Source: Haplosporangium gracile (Eukaryota; Mortierellomycota; Mortierellomycetes; Mortierellales; Mortierellaceae). From it: a stretch of 19,884 bases of DNA. How positions within the stretch are numbered: the stretch's first letter is position 1; every line of letters starts with the position of its first letter. The translations under genes were made by a program, and so were the position numbers. This document shows, one piece after another, positions 1 through 9,240 of the stretch. The stretch lies in contig JAAAUF010000785.1 of assembly GCA_015499985.1 (NCBI GenBank), positions 1-19,884 of the forward strand, given 5' to 3'. The notes under the pieces were generated by a model, which made no database searches, was not told the DNA's origin, and worked only from the letters and a program-made list of their open reading frames with translations.

Positions 1-189
1 AACCAAATAGTCGTTTATTTGGTTTGACAAATGTCAAGGTTTGAAACCCCCTATTGTTTGTTTGTTGTTTTTGTCTACGGCGCATTCCATTTTCTTTTTC
101 TTTCTTCGATCTGCTCCATGTTTGGAATGGAATTGAGACCACTGTCCACATTTGTGTAACATACGCCTCGAGCCTTACTAGTCAACCGA

Positions 190-195
190 TTTATT
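190..195 (-). terminator. Candidate poly(A) signal of the beta-helix gene
   Basis: On the minus strand this reads AATAAA, about 135 bp past the TAG stop of the beta-helix gene. A second AATAAA lies at 14-19. The region between the stop and this signal holds no other gene that I can see. Signal use in this fungus is inferred from the general eukaryotic consensus. Confidence 0.4.
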
Positions 196-328
196 TATAT
201 TTCAGCATGTCATGCAAACCAGCCAACCTCCAACAAAAAAAAAACAAGCGCCTTCCTCCTTCCTTCTTCCTTCTTTTACCTTCAACTCCTCCTCTCTCCC
301 CTTCCCTCTCTCCAACAACAAAAAGTCT

Positions 329-3300
329 CTAAGAAACCCACCCTTTAGCCCTCCGATCCAACCGATCCGCCAACTGCCTCAAGTACAAACTCCCCGGCAA
401 CACCTCACTCCCCAAATGCTCTCTCCACCCCTTAGAATTCTGCGGCTGTCGATTCTTCGCCTCAAAATCCTCACTCCCAATCACGAAATTTTGGAACCCC
501 CTCGCCCGATGCGTCAACACTCCCTCCCTCGCCCTTGAGTTCCAGATCACCGAATTCGCACCGGAGTAACCTTGGCCTGTACCCATGTCGCCGCGGTTGA
601 CGATTTGGATGGAACCATCGGTTATGACTTGATCGAATAGGAGGCCTGTACAAAATTTCATGTGGGGGCCTACATCTCCTGGTGCGAAATCTAGTGGGAG
701 GGGTTGGAAGGGTTTTCCAATGTTGATTGCTTGAGCTCGGTGGACGACGTTGGGGCCGGGGACGTGATTGATGTCGACAAAGAAGTGGAACGATCCTTGG
801 GAGAGGGAGTTCTTGATCAGGACTAGTTGGCCTGAGAGTTGGAAGGCGGATTGGCCAGAGAGCATGTCGTTCGGGTAGGAATGGACTACAGAGTCCAGCG
901 TGACATGGTGTACATTCGTCCCAACGGAGATGAAATTGTGGAAGAACGCTGTAGTGATATGCGAGAAGTACACATGTGCAGCCATATCAAGCCTCAATGC
1001 ATAATTCGCAAAAATCTCATACGAGAACCGATAATCCTCACTCCCTCGTCCCTTCTCATCTAACATCTCCTCCGTCGTCCTCCCCACATTCTTGGGGAAC
1101 ACTAAATCCAAAAACTGGATCCCGATAGCTCGGATCTTGTGGTCTTCATATTTCGTCACCCACCCGCCTCCATAATACCGTCGGATTGAAATCGGCAGTG
1201 GCGCGTCGAGTTGAACAATCCCCGTATGCGGGTCTAAGGATCGAATGGTTCGAAACATGTGAGCGCGCATCATTTTCCAGGGTTTGACACCTTCCTTGGA
1301 GGAACCAAAATCGTCCATGCCGATATCCTTGATCCAACGGTCGTTCCCAGTGCGGGTGACCATGATTTGGTCGCCTACGGTGAGGGTCGATTTTGGGAGG
1401 TAGGTGGGATCGAGAGCGAGGAAGAAGGAGCCCACGGGAGTGTAGTCTGAGACTATGGGGACTCGTGTATCCTGCAGCATCATGTCCTTCTGTCCCCTTA
1501 TGAATTATTTGATATAAGTATCGACCATGTTAGTGGTTCGCACGCCTATTTGGAATGAGAAAATAAATTTGCGCATGAACAATCAAACACCCTCAAACTT
1601 ACTCGATATTAATCGCATATCGCGGCCCCGTAGGTTCCCATTGACAAACAATCCTTGACCCACCAGCAGGATCCCCCCGGAACAGTATCCCACTATCCTT
1701 GATCTTCAATGGCTTCGAAATCCGATACACTCCCCTCCCAAGCGCCAAGGCCCCCGTCGGCACTACCGTCTTCCCTTGCACAACACTTCCTCTAGTCTTC
1801 TGCCCTACCCGATCCAAAGCCTGCTGAATCCTCTTCGTATCATCGCCCGTATCGGTGTCCTTATCTGCCCCAGGCCTCGGGAAAAGGCTCTCCATGACCG
1901 GCACATCCTTGATCGCGTCCGGCAATTCGGTATTTCCCTCATTCCACCCGACCATACTGAAATCCATCACCCGATCACCCTGACGATTATAGGCGACATA
2001 CCCCAAAGGAGAAAGAGGGTTCTGAAGAATAATTGGGTAGACGATGGCACTGTAGGGGTCTTTGGAGTAGAGGTGTGGGAAAATGGTTCCGTCTTCGTCG
2101 CGGTCTTGGGGTCGTTCTGCGTAGCTATTATTGTGTTTGTATGGGTTGTGCTGAGACATGTAGATTCGTGTGTGCTTTGGGTTCAGTCCTCCTGAGAACA
2201 TATAACAGTTATGTAATAAGAGATGAATAAATCGTTAGAAAAAAAAGGTAGCTTGTTGTCGACATAAAAGAGACTTGACAGAGATACCCTCAAGTGGTTC
2301 CCCTCCCCCCTCTTCTCTCTCTGTTTGATTTTAATTACCATGCTTCTTGTCCCAGTTAGGATCATTTAGAGGGAGTTCATCCGATAAAGGGCCTGGCTCT
2401 GCTCCTTCTTCTCCAGTGGCATCCTGCTTTTGCTGTTCATCGCCTTGTTCCTCTTCTTTCTCCACTTGACCATACCCATCATCTACCTTATCATCGTAAT
2501 CTTCTTCCTCGGTATAGTTGTCCTCGTAGCCACCACTCAGACGTTGATGATGCTTCGCTCTCCAGACGTTTCGAGTCTCATCCTGCTCCTGGAGCCATTC
2601 AACTTCAGCCTCATGGCCCATCAAATCGATCTGGTCCAACTTGGGTCGCACCATTTCCACCGCTGCCTCTGTCGGCCCGCCCACGTCCAGCAATGTCGTC
2701 TTTGATCCCATGTCCTTTGGCTTGGGCTGCTCTACTGCGAACGAGCGACCACTACCGTCTCTTCCTGGTACATCCACAACTTCCTTTTCCTTTTGGTTTG
2801 CGGCGGTATGGACAGGTCCGGAAATAGGCCTCTCAATATACTCCTGAGTATTGCCGTTGCCTCCAGTCGAACTCCCTTGTTGGGCAGCACCCTCAGCATC
2901 CCAGACCTGTGAAGCCACAACCACCTCTTTGATATTGTCGATGACATTAGGGTCTTTGTTGGTCACTGACTCTCCGGACTCGCCAGACGCTTCCATCTTG
3001 AGCGTTTGGGTGACTTCCTTGGCCTGTACGATAGTGTCCTTATCGTCGTTGTCCTGAGATGGCCAATCAGTAAGTTCGAGTCGTAAGTAGTCCTGTTCAT
3101 CGACTACAGATGACCCATCATCATTATCGACCGCCGACATCGCCGAGAACTTGTCCCTCTGTTGTTGGCGTTGTTGCTGCTGTTGGAATTGTGGCACGGC
3201 AAGACGCGTCTTACGTCTAGGTCCTCCCCATTTTCCCTCTCCACCTTCCTCCCCCTCGTAATAAAACTTGTCATCATCATCATAGCCATCACCATCATCG

Positions 3301-4382
3301 GCGTCGGCGTCAGGCGAGATCTCATACCGGAACTCGCCACCCCAAGGAGAATACGACCACCTCAAAAAATTCTCATCCTCATTAGCAATCCCATTCCCAT
3401 CCAATGCGTCTTGATCAACTCCTTCATCTTCATCCTCCATCCCCTCCCATGGCAAGGGTTCCTTTGAGTACCGCGACTCCCCCGTCGCACCGCCGGTATT
3501 AGATGCATAGGGCGCAGCTGCGTCGAGTTGCCGTTCGCGAGGCGTCAGTTCGACATAGAAGGATCCCTCGCGTTCGAATCGCTCCCTCTCTAGGCGCTTC
3601 CTGTAGTCCTGTTGTTCCTTGGATAACGCGCTAGGGGTATTGTTGTTTGCGATGGCTGGTGAAGGGGATGGTGGGACACCAGCGACGACGGGGAAGAGTA
3701 GTTGCTCGACGTTGGGTTGAAGTGGGTCGTATGCTACTCCGGCGGGGTTCTCGAGTCGCCCATATCCTTTCGGTCCTGCTCCTCCTGGTCCACCTCCTCC
3801 TGCGGCTGCTGCAGAGACGGAACCGACCAGGATAAGGAGTGTCAACACTGTCCTCCATCCCTTCATTTTAGTGAGTTGTCGCTTTTTCCACCCAGAAGTA
3901 AAACTATCTTGTTGTTGTTGTTGCTGTCCTTGTCCTGAGTAGATTAATCCAGTAATCCAGCAGGTATTGTGAAATTTACGGCGCATTGTCCTAGAAATGA
4001 CCTCCTGCGCTCCTGTATGACTCGACAACAGCTTGACCAAGGGTGATCTCTCTTCCTTTACTTTCATCATTGTCACTCCTACTCCAGGGATGACTGAGTA
4101 TTCCACGTGGACCCTGCAAGGCTCAGCAGAGGGACGGTTGTTACTGCTGTTACTGCCGTTGCTACTATTGTTCCAGGTGGTGTTGGTGTTGATGATGTCG
4201 TTCTCCGCCACCCTAGGTACAGTTGCAGTCCCAGTCTTAGTGAAGGTCTCAATTCGCTCGTATTGTCCTTCTCCCGAGACAAATGGGCTTGCTGGTGGCG
4301 GCATTGTGGGGGTTGATGGTGGTTGGTGTGGCGGACCTCGAAGAGTCTTCTCCAGGGCCTTTTGAACCTGAATTTGAGCCAT
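329..4382 (-). CDS. Membrane-anchored or secreted protein with C-terminal pectate-lyase-3-like beta-helix (3 exons)
   Basis: The model joins 4382-2339, 2191-1603 and 1496-329. It totals 3801 nt, divisible by three, and encodes 1266 aa. Intron 1 (2338-2192) has a GTAATT donor and TTCTCAG acceptor, phase 1. Intron 2 (1602-1497) has a GTAAGT donor and ATAAG acceptor, phase 2. The start was chosen for its ACCATGG context; an in-frame ATG at 4448 would add 22 residues. Residues about 1-172 are polar, with N/S- and Q-rich runs. Residues 173-195 are hydrophobic and Ala-rich, so they could be a type II signal anchor. If translation begins at the in-frame ATG at 3866, which has A at -3, they become a cleavable signal peptide. 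About 480 acidic, Gln-rich, probably disordered residues follow. From about residue 759 the protein resembles the pectate lyase 3 (right-handed beta-helix) superfamily: DFSMVGWNEGN, then GDDTKRIQQALD near 797-808, then GRGVYRISKPLKIKD. GQGYSGANSVIWNS lies near the C-terminus. The superfamily includes polysaccharide lyases, hydrolases and non-enzymatic adhesins. I could not assign catalytic residues, so no reaction is claimed. Confidence 0.82.
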
Positions 4383-5642
4383 GGTTGGTTGTTGTTCTTT
4401 GTTTGGTCCCCTCCTTTTTTTTTTGTATCGGAGATGGCGGTAAGGCAAATGCTAAAGCGGAAAATGGATGGGCAAAAAGGGGAGAGGAAGGGCAATTGTT
4501 GGTGTGTTTGTGCTCTTTCCTCTCGCGCGCCTTCTCATATTTTTTTTCGTTATCTCTTCTCTTGTACACGTTTTTGCGTTTGAGGATACTATATTGTTGG
4601 TTCGACTGAAGCATCGTCTCGTCAAAACGTTTCCATTTCTTTTCTTGTGTAATTACCTGGGGTTGGATGTGGTGAGTTGCGATAGTGGATAGTCGAGTGT
4701 GTCTACCTGCGAAAGAGTAGCACTGCGTTGCGCTTTTGTGTAGAGTGGGGGGTGGGGCCAAGCTGACTGACGCTGACAGTAAAAAAAAAAAAAAAAAAAT
4801 GGCAGAGGATCGGAGCAGTGAGCGGTAGTTGATGTTCTGCCACGCGGGAAATGGAGGGTTGCTTCCGCTTGTTGTCTGGGTTTCCTTCTCCGTTCTCCGT
4901 CCGGACCGTAAAAGAAGCGCCTTCTTGGTGGCTGGCTGACAAAGAGAGAAGGGGAGGAAGGGAGAAAGACAAGAAAGAGGGTATTGATTAGAGGCCGAAT
5001 GGGCGCTGATTGGTGGCAGATAACTTTTTCAGATTAGGCACCCTGATGTCATACAACAGTGGGAGATCCTGGCTGAGTATAGAAAAAATCTTTGTTGTCT
5101 GCTTTGTCACTGCCAATAGGTTGATTCAAGGTAGGGGAATGAAGAGGAATGAAAAGGAATGGGAGGAATGGGAGGAAAGTGGAGACAAGAAAAAGCAAGA
5201 AAGAGAAAGAGAAAGAGAAAAAGAACAAAGGAGGAAAACACGCCTTCCAAGAACGAGAAGGAAATGCAGAATGCAACATTATTCACATCCCCCCCTCTTT
5301 TCGTCAACAAGGAGACAGGGAGAAAGAATGGTAGGCGAGGGAGGATGAAGGACAATAACTCCTCCTCCTTATTTTTCATTCATCCCTCCTTCTTTTTCAT
5401 ACTCTCCCTCATCCCTTGCTCCTCTTCCTACGCCATCCCTGGTGTTATAAAGACCACACGAAAAAGAGACAAATGGGAAAATGAAATGAAGGTCGATTTC
5501 TATCAAATGCGAGATGCCGAAGGGGATACTCTCTGTTTATTTGCTGTGTTCTGGATGCGAATTTGATTTTGTATGCTGTTGTTTGTTGGAGTTTGTGGTA
5601 TGTTTGAGAGTGGAGAGTAAAGACGGGAAAAACGAGAAGAGG
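4383..5642. other. Intergenic region: 5' flank of the beta-helix gene and 3' flank of the DUF3605 gene
   Basis: No supported gene. The DNA is compositionally skewed. There is an A homopolymer of about 19 nt at 4781-4799, a purine-rich stretch at about 5140-5240 with AAGAGA and GGAAT repeats, and a GA-rich stretch near 4940-4980 that reads as CT-rich on the minus strand. The part next to 4382 should hold the promoter and leader of the minus-strand beta-helix gene, but I see no clear TATA box. Short reading frames here are low complexity and lack family resemblance. Confidence 0.6.
5536..5541 (-). terminator. Candidate poly(A) signal of the DUF3605 gene
   Basis: Reads AATAAA on the minus strand, about 100 bp downstream of the TAG stop at 5643-5645. 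Position and strand fit the 3' end of the DUF3605 gene. This is a consensus match only. Confidence 0.4.
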
Positions 5643-6530
5643 CTATTCGGCAGCAGCAACGTCAGAAACAGGAGAAGAGGCAGCAGCGGTAGCTTCCCTC
5701 TCCTCCTTCTTGAGTTCCATATCTTCCTCATCAAGAACCTCGCCCTCACCCTTGGTAAAGACCTGGACATGCGAAATCGTAGGCACAGTACGGAGCTCTG
5801 GAGGGTTGATAAAGAATAAATAATCGCGACCGGGCAATCTCTCTTCAAGGTACCGACGGATCCAGACCTCGTCTGTCAAGGGTTGGCGAGACCAGATCAA
5901 CCAATGTTCAATGCCCGGCTTGACCGAGTAAGGGAACTCGTTCTTCTTCAGGTTGACCTCGAGCGGATCGACAGGACCGGTGGGGGACGAAGGAGGGGAG
6001 AGGAACGATGAGTATGAGGAAGAGGAGGATTCGTTTCCGTCAGAGTAAGAGTGAAGGGGAGAAGAATTGTCGTTGTTGTCTGTCTTTTCGGCGGGAGGCC
6101 AATGGAGTATCCGCTGACGGATATACTCGTCTGGGGAGCCATATTTTTCCGTCCTGCGCTTGATGGCCTTGTAATATGCGGCTTGGACGGCCTCAGAACG
6201 ACCCATGGGACCGAGATCCTTGGAGGCGACCATCTTTGTGAGCTCTGACCAGGAGAATTGGTGATTTGTTGGTTTCTTGAAGACGAGGGGTTTCCTTGGT
6301 GATGATGCCGATGAGGGGGTTGTTGCAGTCGAGCGAGAGGGGGAATGGGAGTCTGATTTTGAGGAAAAGGTAGAAGATGATTTCAATTGTTGAGCAAGGG
6401 AGCGTTGGGCGAGGGAGGTGTCGAGGGTGCCCTTGAATTGGGCGCCCTTTTTCCGCTGCAGTTGTTGTTGGTATTCCTGCATGGTGAGGACGTTGTCCTT
6501 TACGTGTTGTTGAATGTGATTGACCGCCAT
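5643..6530 (-). CDS. DUF3605 family protein, Gig1-like (N-acetylglucosamine-induced protein 1 family)
   Basis: Single-exon gene of 295 aa. Residues 1-35 look helical and Gln-rich, and residues 51-80 are Ser/Thr-rich and probably disordered. The DUF3605 core starts near residue 92 (FSWSELTKMV, then GRSEAVQAAYYKAI and PDEYIRQRILHWPP). A Ser-rich insert at about 152-185 interrupts it. It resumes with the family's most recognisable motifs, FPYSVKPGIEHWLIW (199-213) and FFINPPELRTVPTISHVQVF (239-258). The C-terminal tail is acidic and Ala-rich. The family is fungal; the Candida albicans member Gig1 is induced by N-acetylglucosamine and affects sensitivity to the chitin-synthase inhibitor nikkomycin Z. 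The biochemical activity is unknown to me, and carrying the phenotype over to this fungus is inference. No signal peptide or membrane helix is visible, so a cytosolic or nuclear site is likely. The ATG has G at +4. Its upstream neighbour is divergent and about 2.7 kb away. Confidence 0.88.
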   Translation of the reverse strand: MAVNHIQQHVKDNVLTMQEYQQQLQRKKGAQFKGTLDTSLAQRSLAQQLKSSSTFSSKSDSHSPSRSTATTPSSASSPRKPLVFKKPTNHQFSWSELTKMVASKDLGPMGRSEAVQAAYYKAIKRRTEKYGSPDEYIRQRILHWPPAEKTDNNDNSSPLHSYSDGNESSSSSYSSFLSPPSSPTGPVDPLEVNLKKNEFPYSVKPGIEHWLIWSRQPLTDEVWIRRYLEERLPGRDYLFFINPPELRTVPTISHVQVFTKGEGEVLDEEDMELKKEEREATAAASSPVSDVAAAE

Positions 6531-6749
6531 CTGTTATTTTATGGGATGTATGTGTGTGAGTGTGAGGTGGAATAGGGAGTAGAGTAGAGAGTGGAGAGAG
6601 CGAGAGAGGAGGAGTAGCAACGACGATAGAAAAAGTAAAAAGGCTGCAGTAGTGTTGCTGCTGTGTGAGGGGGTGGCGGGGTATGATGTAAATAATAACA
6701 GAAAAGAGAAAGAAAAGGAAGAAGGAGAATAAGTGGCAATCGCCTGCCT

Positions 6750-6758
6750 CTTTAAATA
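6750..6758 (-). promoter_or_regulatory. TATA-like element upstream of the DUF3605 gene
   Basis: Reads TATTTAAAG on the minus strand, about 220 bp upstream of the DUF3605 start codon. The DNA between it and the ATG is CT-rich on the minus strand with repeats of short pyrimidine words, as in other leaders of this window. This is a consensus resemblance only. Confidence 0.3.
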
Positions 6759-6830
6759 CTTAGGACAAGAGGCGATCAATCCTAGCAATGATGATGACAG
6801 GAGAAAGATTTTTTTTATTTTTGTAATCAC

Positions 6831-8780
6831 TACAGGTGTTCCAAAAATGGCTTTCTAGACCCCACTGAATTACAACTTGCCATTGTTGGTTCACTCCACA
6901 ATTCTATTATTCATTACGCGCCCTGAGTTAACAAAACACTTTATAGAATACAACTGAGGAAGCCCCGTACGGGTATTTTAACGCTCCTTTGGCAGGAATC
7001 ATGATCCAAAACATACTGCTCACAAAGGCATCCACTCGTTGTCCTTCCAAACACTAGGGCTATGCTCTTGTCCCAGTAGACCAATTCGGGTTTCTCATTC
7101 ATCCTTCTCCTCGCTTCCCCACACATTCTTTGTCCCTCCAATGCTTCTTGCTGACTGCGTAGCAAGGAGTACTTGCTATCGCTGATCATATCGATAAAAA
7201 GGTGTTTATTTGTTTATTTTTCTTGTTTCTCTTCCCTTCTCTTCCCACTACTCCAGATGTCTCTGTTGGTCCTGCCATCCCCACGATTTGCCAAACCGTG
7301 TGTCTGTCCTATCCTGTCATCACCAGTTTAGAGTGGACGTCTTGGTCAAACCTGACGCACCCCTTGTCTCCTCCTCTCTTTGGTCTCTCTTCATGAATAA
7401 CGAAAAGCAGGAAAGAGGTGGGCAATAACCTCTCACACAAAAACAAAACAAGGAGTCAACAACAATCAGCAAGTGGTTATCTTGATCCTCGAATCCTATG
7501 AGTGCGCTGAATGGGGTCGTGTCAACATGGATGCGATTCAATTGGCCGCTGATAAGTTCACCCAACATCACTAATCAAGGTTATCTCGGCGTTTTTCCTC
7601 TTTCTCCTTTTTTTCCACCTTGCCTGGTCTTTTCATCCCCTAGTCCCCTCAAACCACTTACACTCATCCCCGTACCCCCAACCTGTGAAAAACGAAAAAT
7701 AGGATTGTGGAGGATACTTTAAGAGATAGGATATGAGAATGAGAGTGTGGGAGTGAAATTTGTTTACTCTGTCACACTTCAGTGGTATCTGAGAAAAGGG
7801 CATCGACAAAAAGAAAGGAAAAAAAAAGAATACATTTTGACGATAAATGGTTTTTGCTGGCCAATGCATGGGCCACATGGTGGCTGGACACCTTTTGTCT
7901 TGCATCATGCGTTGTGGTTGTACAGCGAGGGAAGGATGGACAGTGGAGCTGTGAGGCGGGGAGTGAGAGTCTGTGGGTGTGAAAATCACAAAAAGGGGAA
8001 GAGGAAGAAGGGACAGGCAAACAAAAATAAACAGAAGACTGACTGTCTGTGCTCAGATGTTTTGATGACGACGAGAAGAAAAGGGAATAAAAAAAACGGC
8101 GATGAGATGAAAAAGGGATGGATTTGTACCGCTGCGACAGGGGAGGGACATATCCTATATATGTTAATGAAGTATGATGATGATAATGATGATGATAATG
8201 ATTTAGATGGAAATCCTGGTTTGCTATTTCTGAATCCTGTATTAGTATTAATTACGTCATAGCTGGGTATTGGTACCTCCATTGGTACTATTCTACTCTT
8301 TATAAAAAATAAAGATATGTTGCCAATGGTCCAATGCTTTAGTAAAGCCTACCCAAGCCAAGATGGAGAAAGAAAAAAGGATGAGAAAAAAAGAAAAAAA
8401 AAAAAAAAGAGAGCCTTTTGATTCGTTTGTATGCTTGTACTTGTGTTGTCAAAGGCATGTTGGTCAGAGAGACAGAGACCAGTAGAGTTGAACCTTGAGT
8501 GCCACACTGCACATGCGCTCTTTTCGTATTGTTCGCCTTTTGAACCTGTCTGCTCTGTCTGGCCTTTTTTTGTTGTTGTGTTGTGTTAGAAAGACAAGCC
8601 CAGCTCAGTTCAGGCAGCCGAAGGAGTCCGATGTGATTGGCCAGGATGAACTTTTGCAGTTCAAGTCCGTGTCAGCCCATTTCATTCCTTGACTGCTTCT
8701 AGTTCACTCTCCGAGGCGGATTTTTTTCTTCCTTCCTTCGAGAGAGCAAACTTGTGCTGGTGGGTCAGTGAGTTCTGGGT
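6831..8780. other. Intergenic region without a supported gene
   Basis: About 1.9 kb between two divergently transcribed genes. Two minus-strand reading frames (7189-6941, 82 aa; 7571-7320, 83 aa) have fairly mixed composition but no recognisable domain, and I could not find a splice pair that joins them. A plus-strand frame at 7747-8262 is Lys/Arg-rich and ends in an Asp-rich run made by a GATGATGATAAT microsatellite at about 8171-8200. An A-rich tract lies near 8385-8410. The region may hold both upstream control regions or an unrecognised lineage-specific gene. Confidence 0.5.
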
Positions 8781-8789
8781 GATCACTTT

Positions 8790-9240
8790 TCCCTCTTCTT
8801 CTCCTCCTTCTTCTCCTTCTCTTTCCTTTCTTTCTTCTTCTTCTCCTCCATCCCTTCCGAGGCCCTTCTTCCTTTCCCTCTTTCTTCCCTTCTATTCGAT
8901 CATTCCTTTCATCTCTTTTACCTCTTCTCTTCTCTCCGCTCTCACTCTTCATTCGCTCTCATTACCCTTCTCACACTTCACACACTTCACACACTTCACA
9001 CACACATACACACATATACCCCGTCTTTTTTTATTATTCTTGCATCCTTCACTTGCTTCCATCCAGCATACCATCCTTCCCTCCCTCTTTCACTCGTTTG
9101 CATCTTGCACTCTTAACACTCTCATTCTCACTCTCCGCTCTTTGCATTTTTATACTCAATAATCCTTTATCCTGCCCTATTCTCCCCTATCCTCCCTATC
9201 ACCACCAACCGACAACCAACAACCACCAGAAGATAACAAT
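8790..9240 (+). promoter_or_regulatory. Pyrimidine-rich leader/promoter region of the PAQR gene
   Basis: The 450 bp before the PAQR start codon are almost entirely C and T on the coding strand, with TTCTTCTTC and CCTTCC runs, and turn A/C-rich just before the ATG. No good TATA box is seen. Such CT-rich tracts are common upstream of strongly transcribed fungal genes, so this probably contains the transcription start and the 5' UTR; that assignment is inferred. Confidence 0.45.
8972..8998 (+). repeat. Three perfect tandem copies of a 9-bp unit (CACACTTCA)
   Basis: The unit CACACTTCA is repeated three times without mismatch and runs into a CA/TA dinucleotide stretch to about 9020. It lies about 240 bp before the PAQR start codon. 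It may be simple slippage or a repeated factor site; the sequence cannot tell. Confidence 0.85.

Noticed and set aside
329..2191. Naming the beta-helix domain an active pectate lyase
   Set aside because: The fold signature is present, but I cannot identify catalytic residues, and the superfamily includes many other activities and non-enzymes.
329..4448. Treating the three minus-strand coding blocks as separate genes
   Set aside because: Good splice sites join them in one frame with compatible phases, the total length is divisible by three, and the joined protein reads smoothly into the beta-helix domain.
7470..7580. A tRNA-like stretch with a CTCGAATCC word
   Set aside because: The surrounding bases do not fold into a cloverleaf and there is no matching A box.
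7747..8262. A 171-residue plus-strand coding region
   Set aside because: It is Lys/Arg-rich low complexity ending in a microsatellite-coded Asp run, with no domain and no plausible leader.
8972..9020. A CRISPR-like or functional repeat array
   Set aside because: Units are 9 bp without spacers and merge into CA/TA dinucleotides, so it is a simple tandem repeat in a fungal promoter region.
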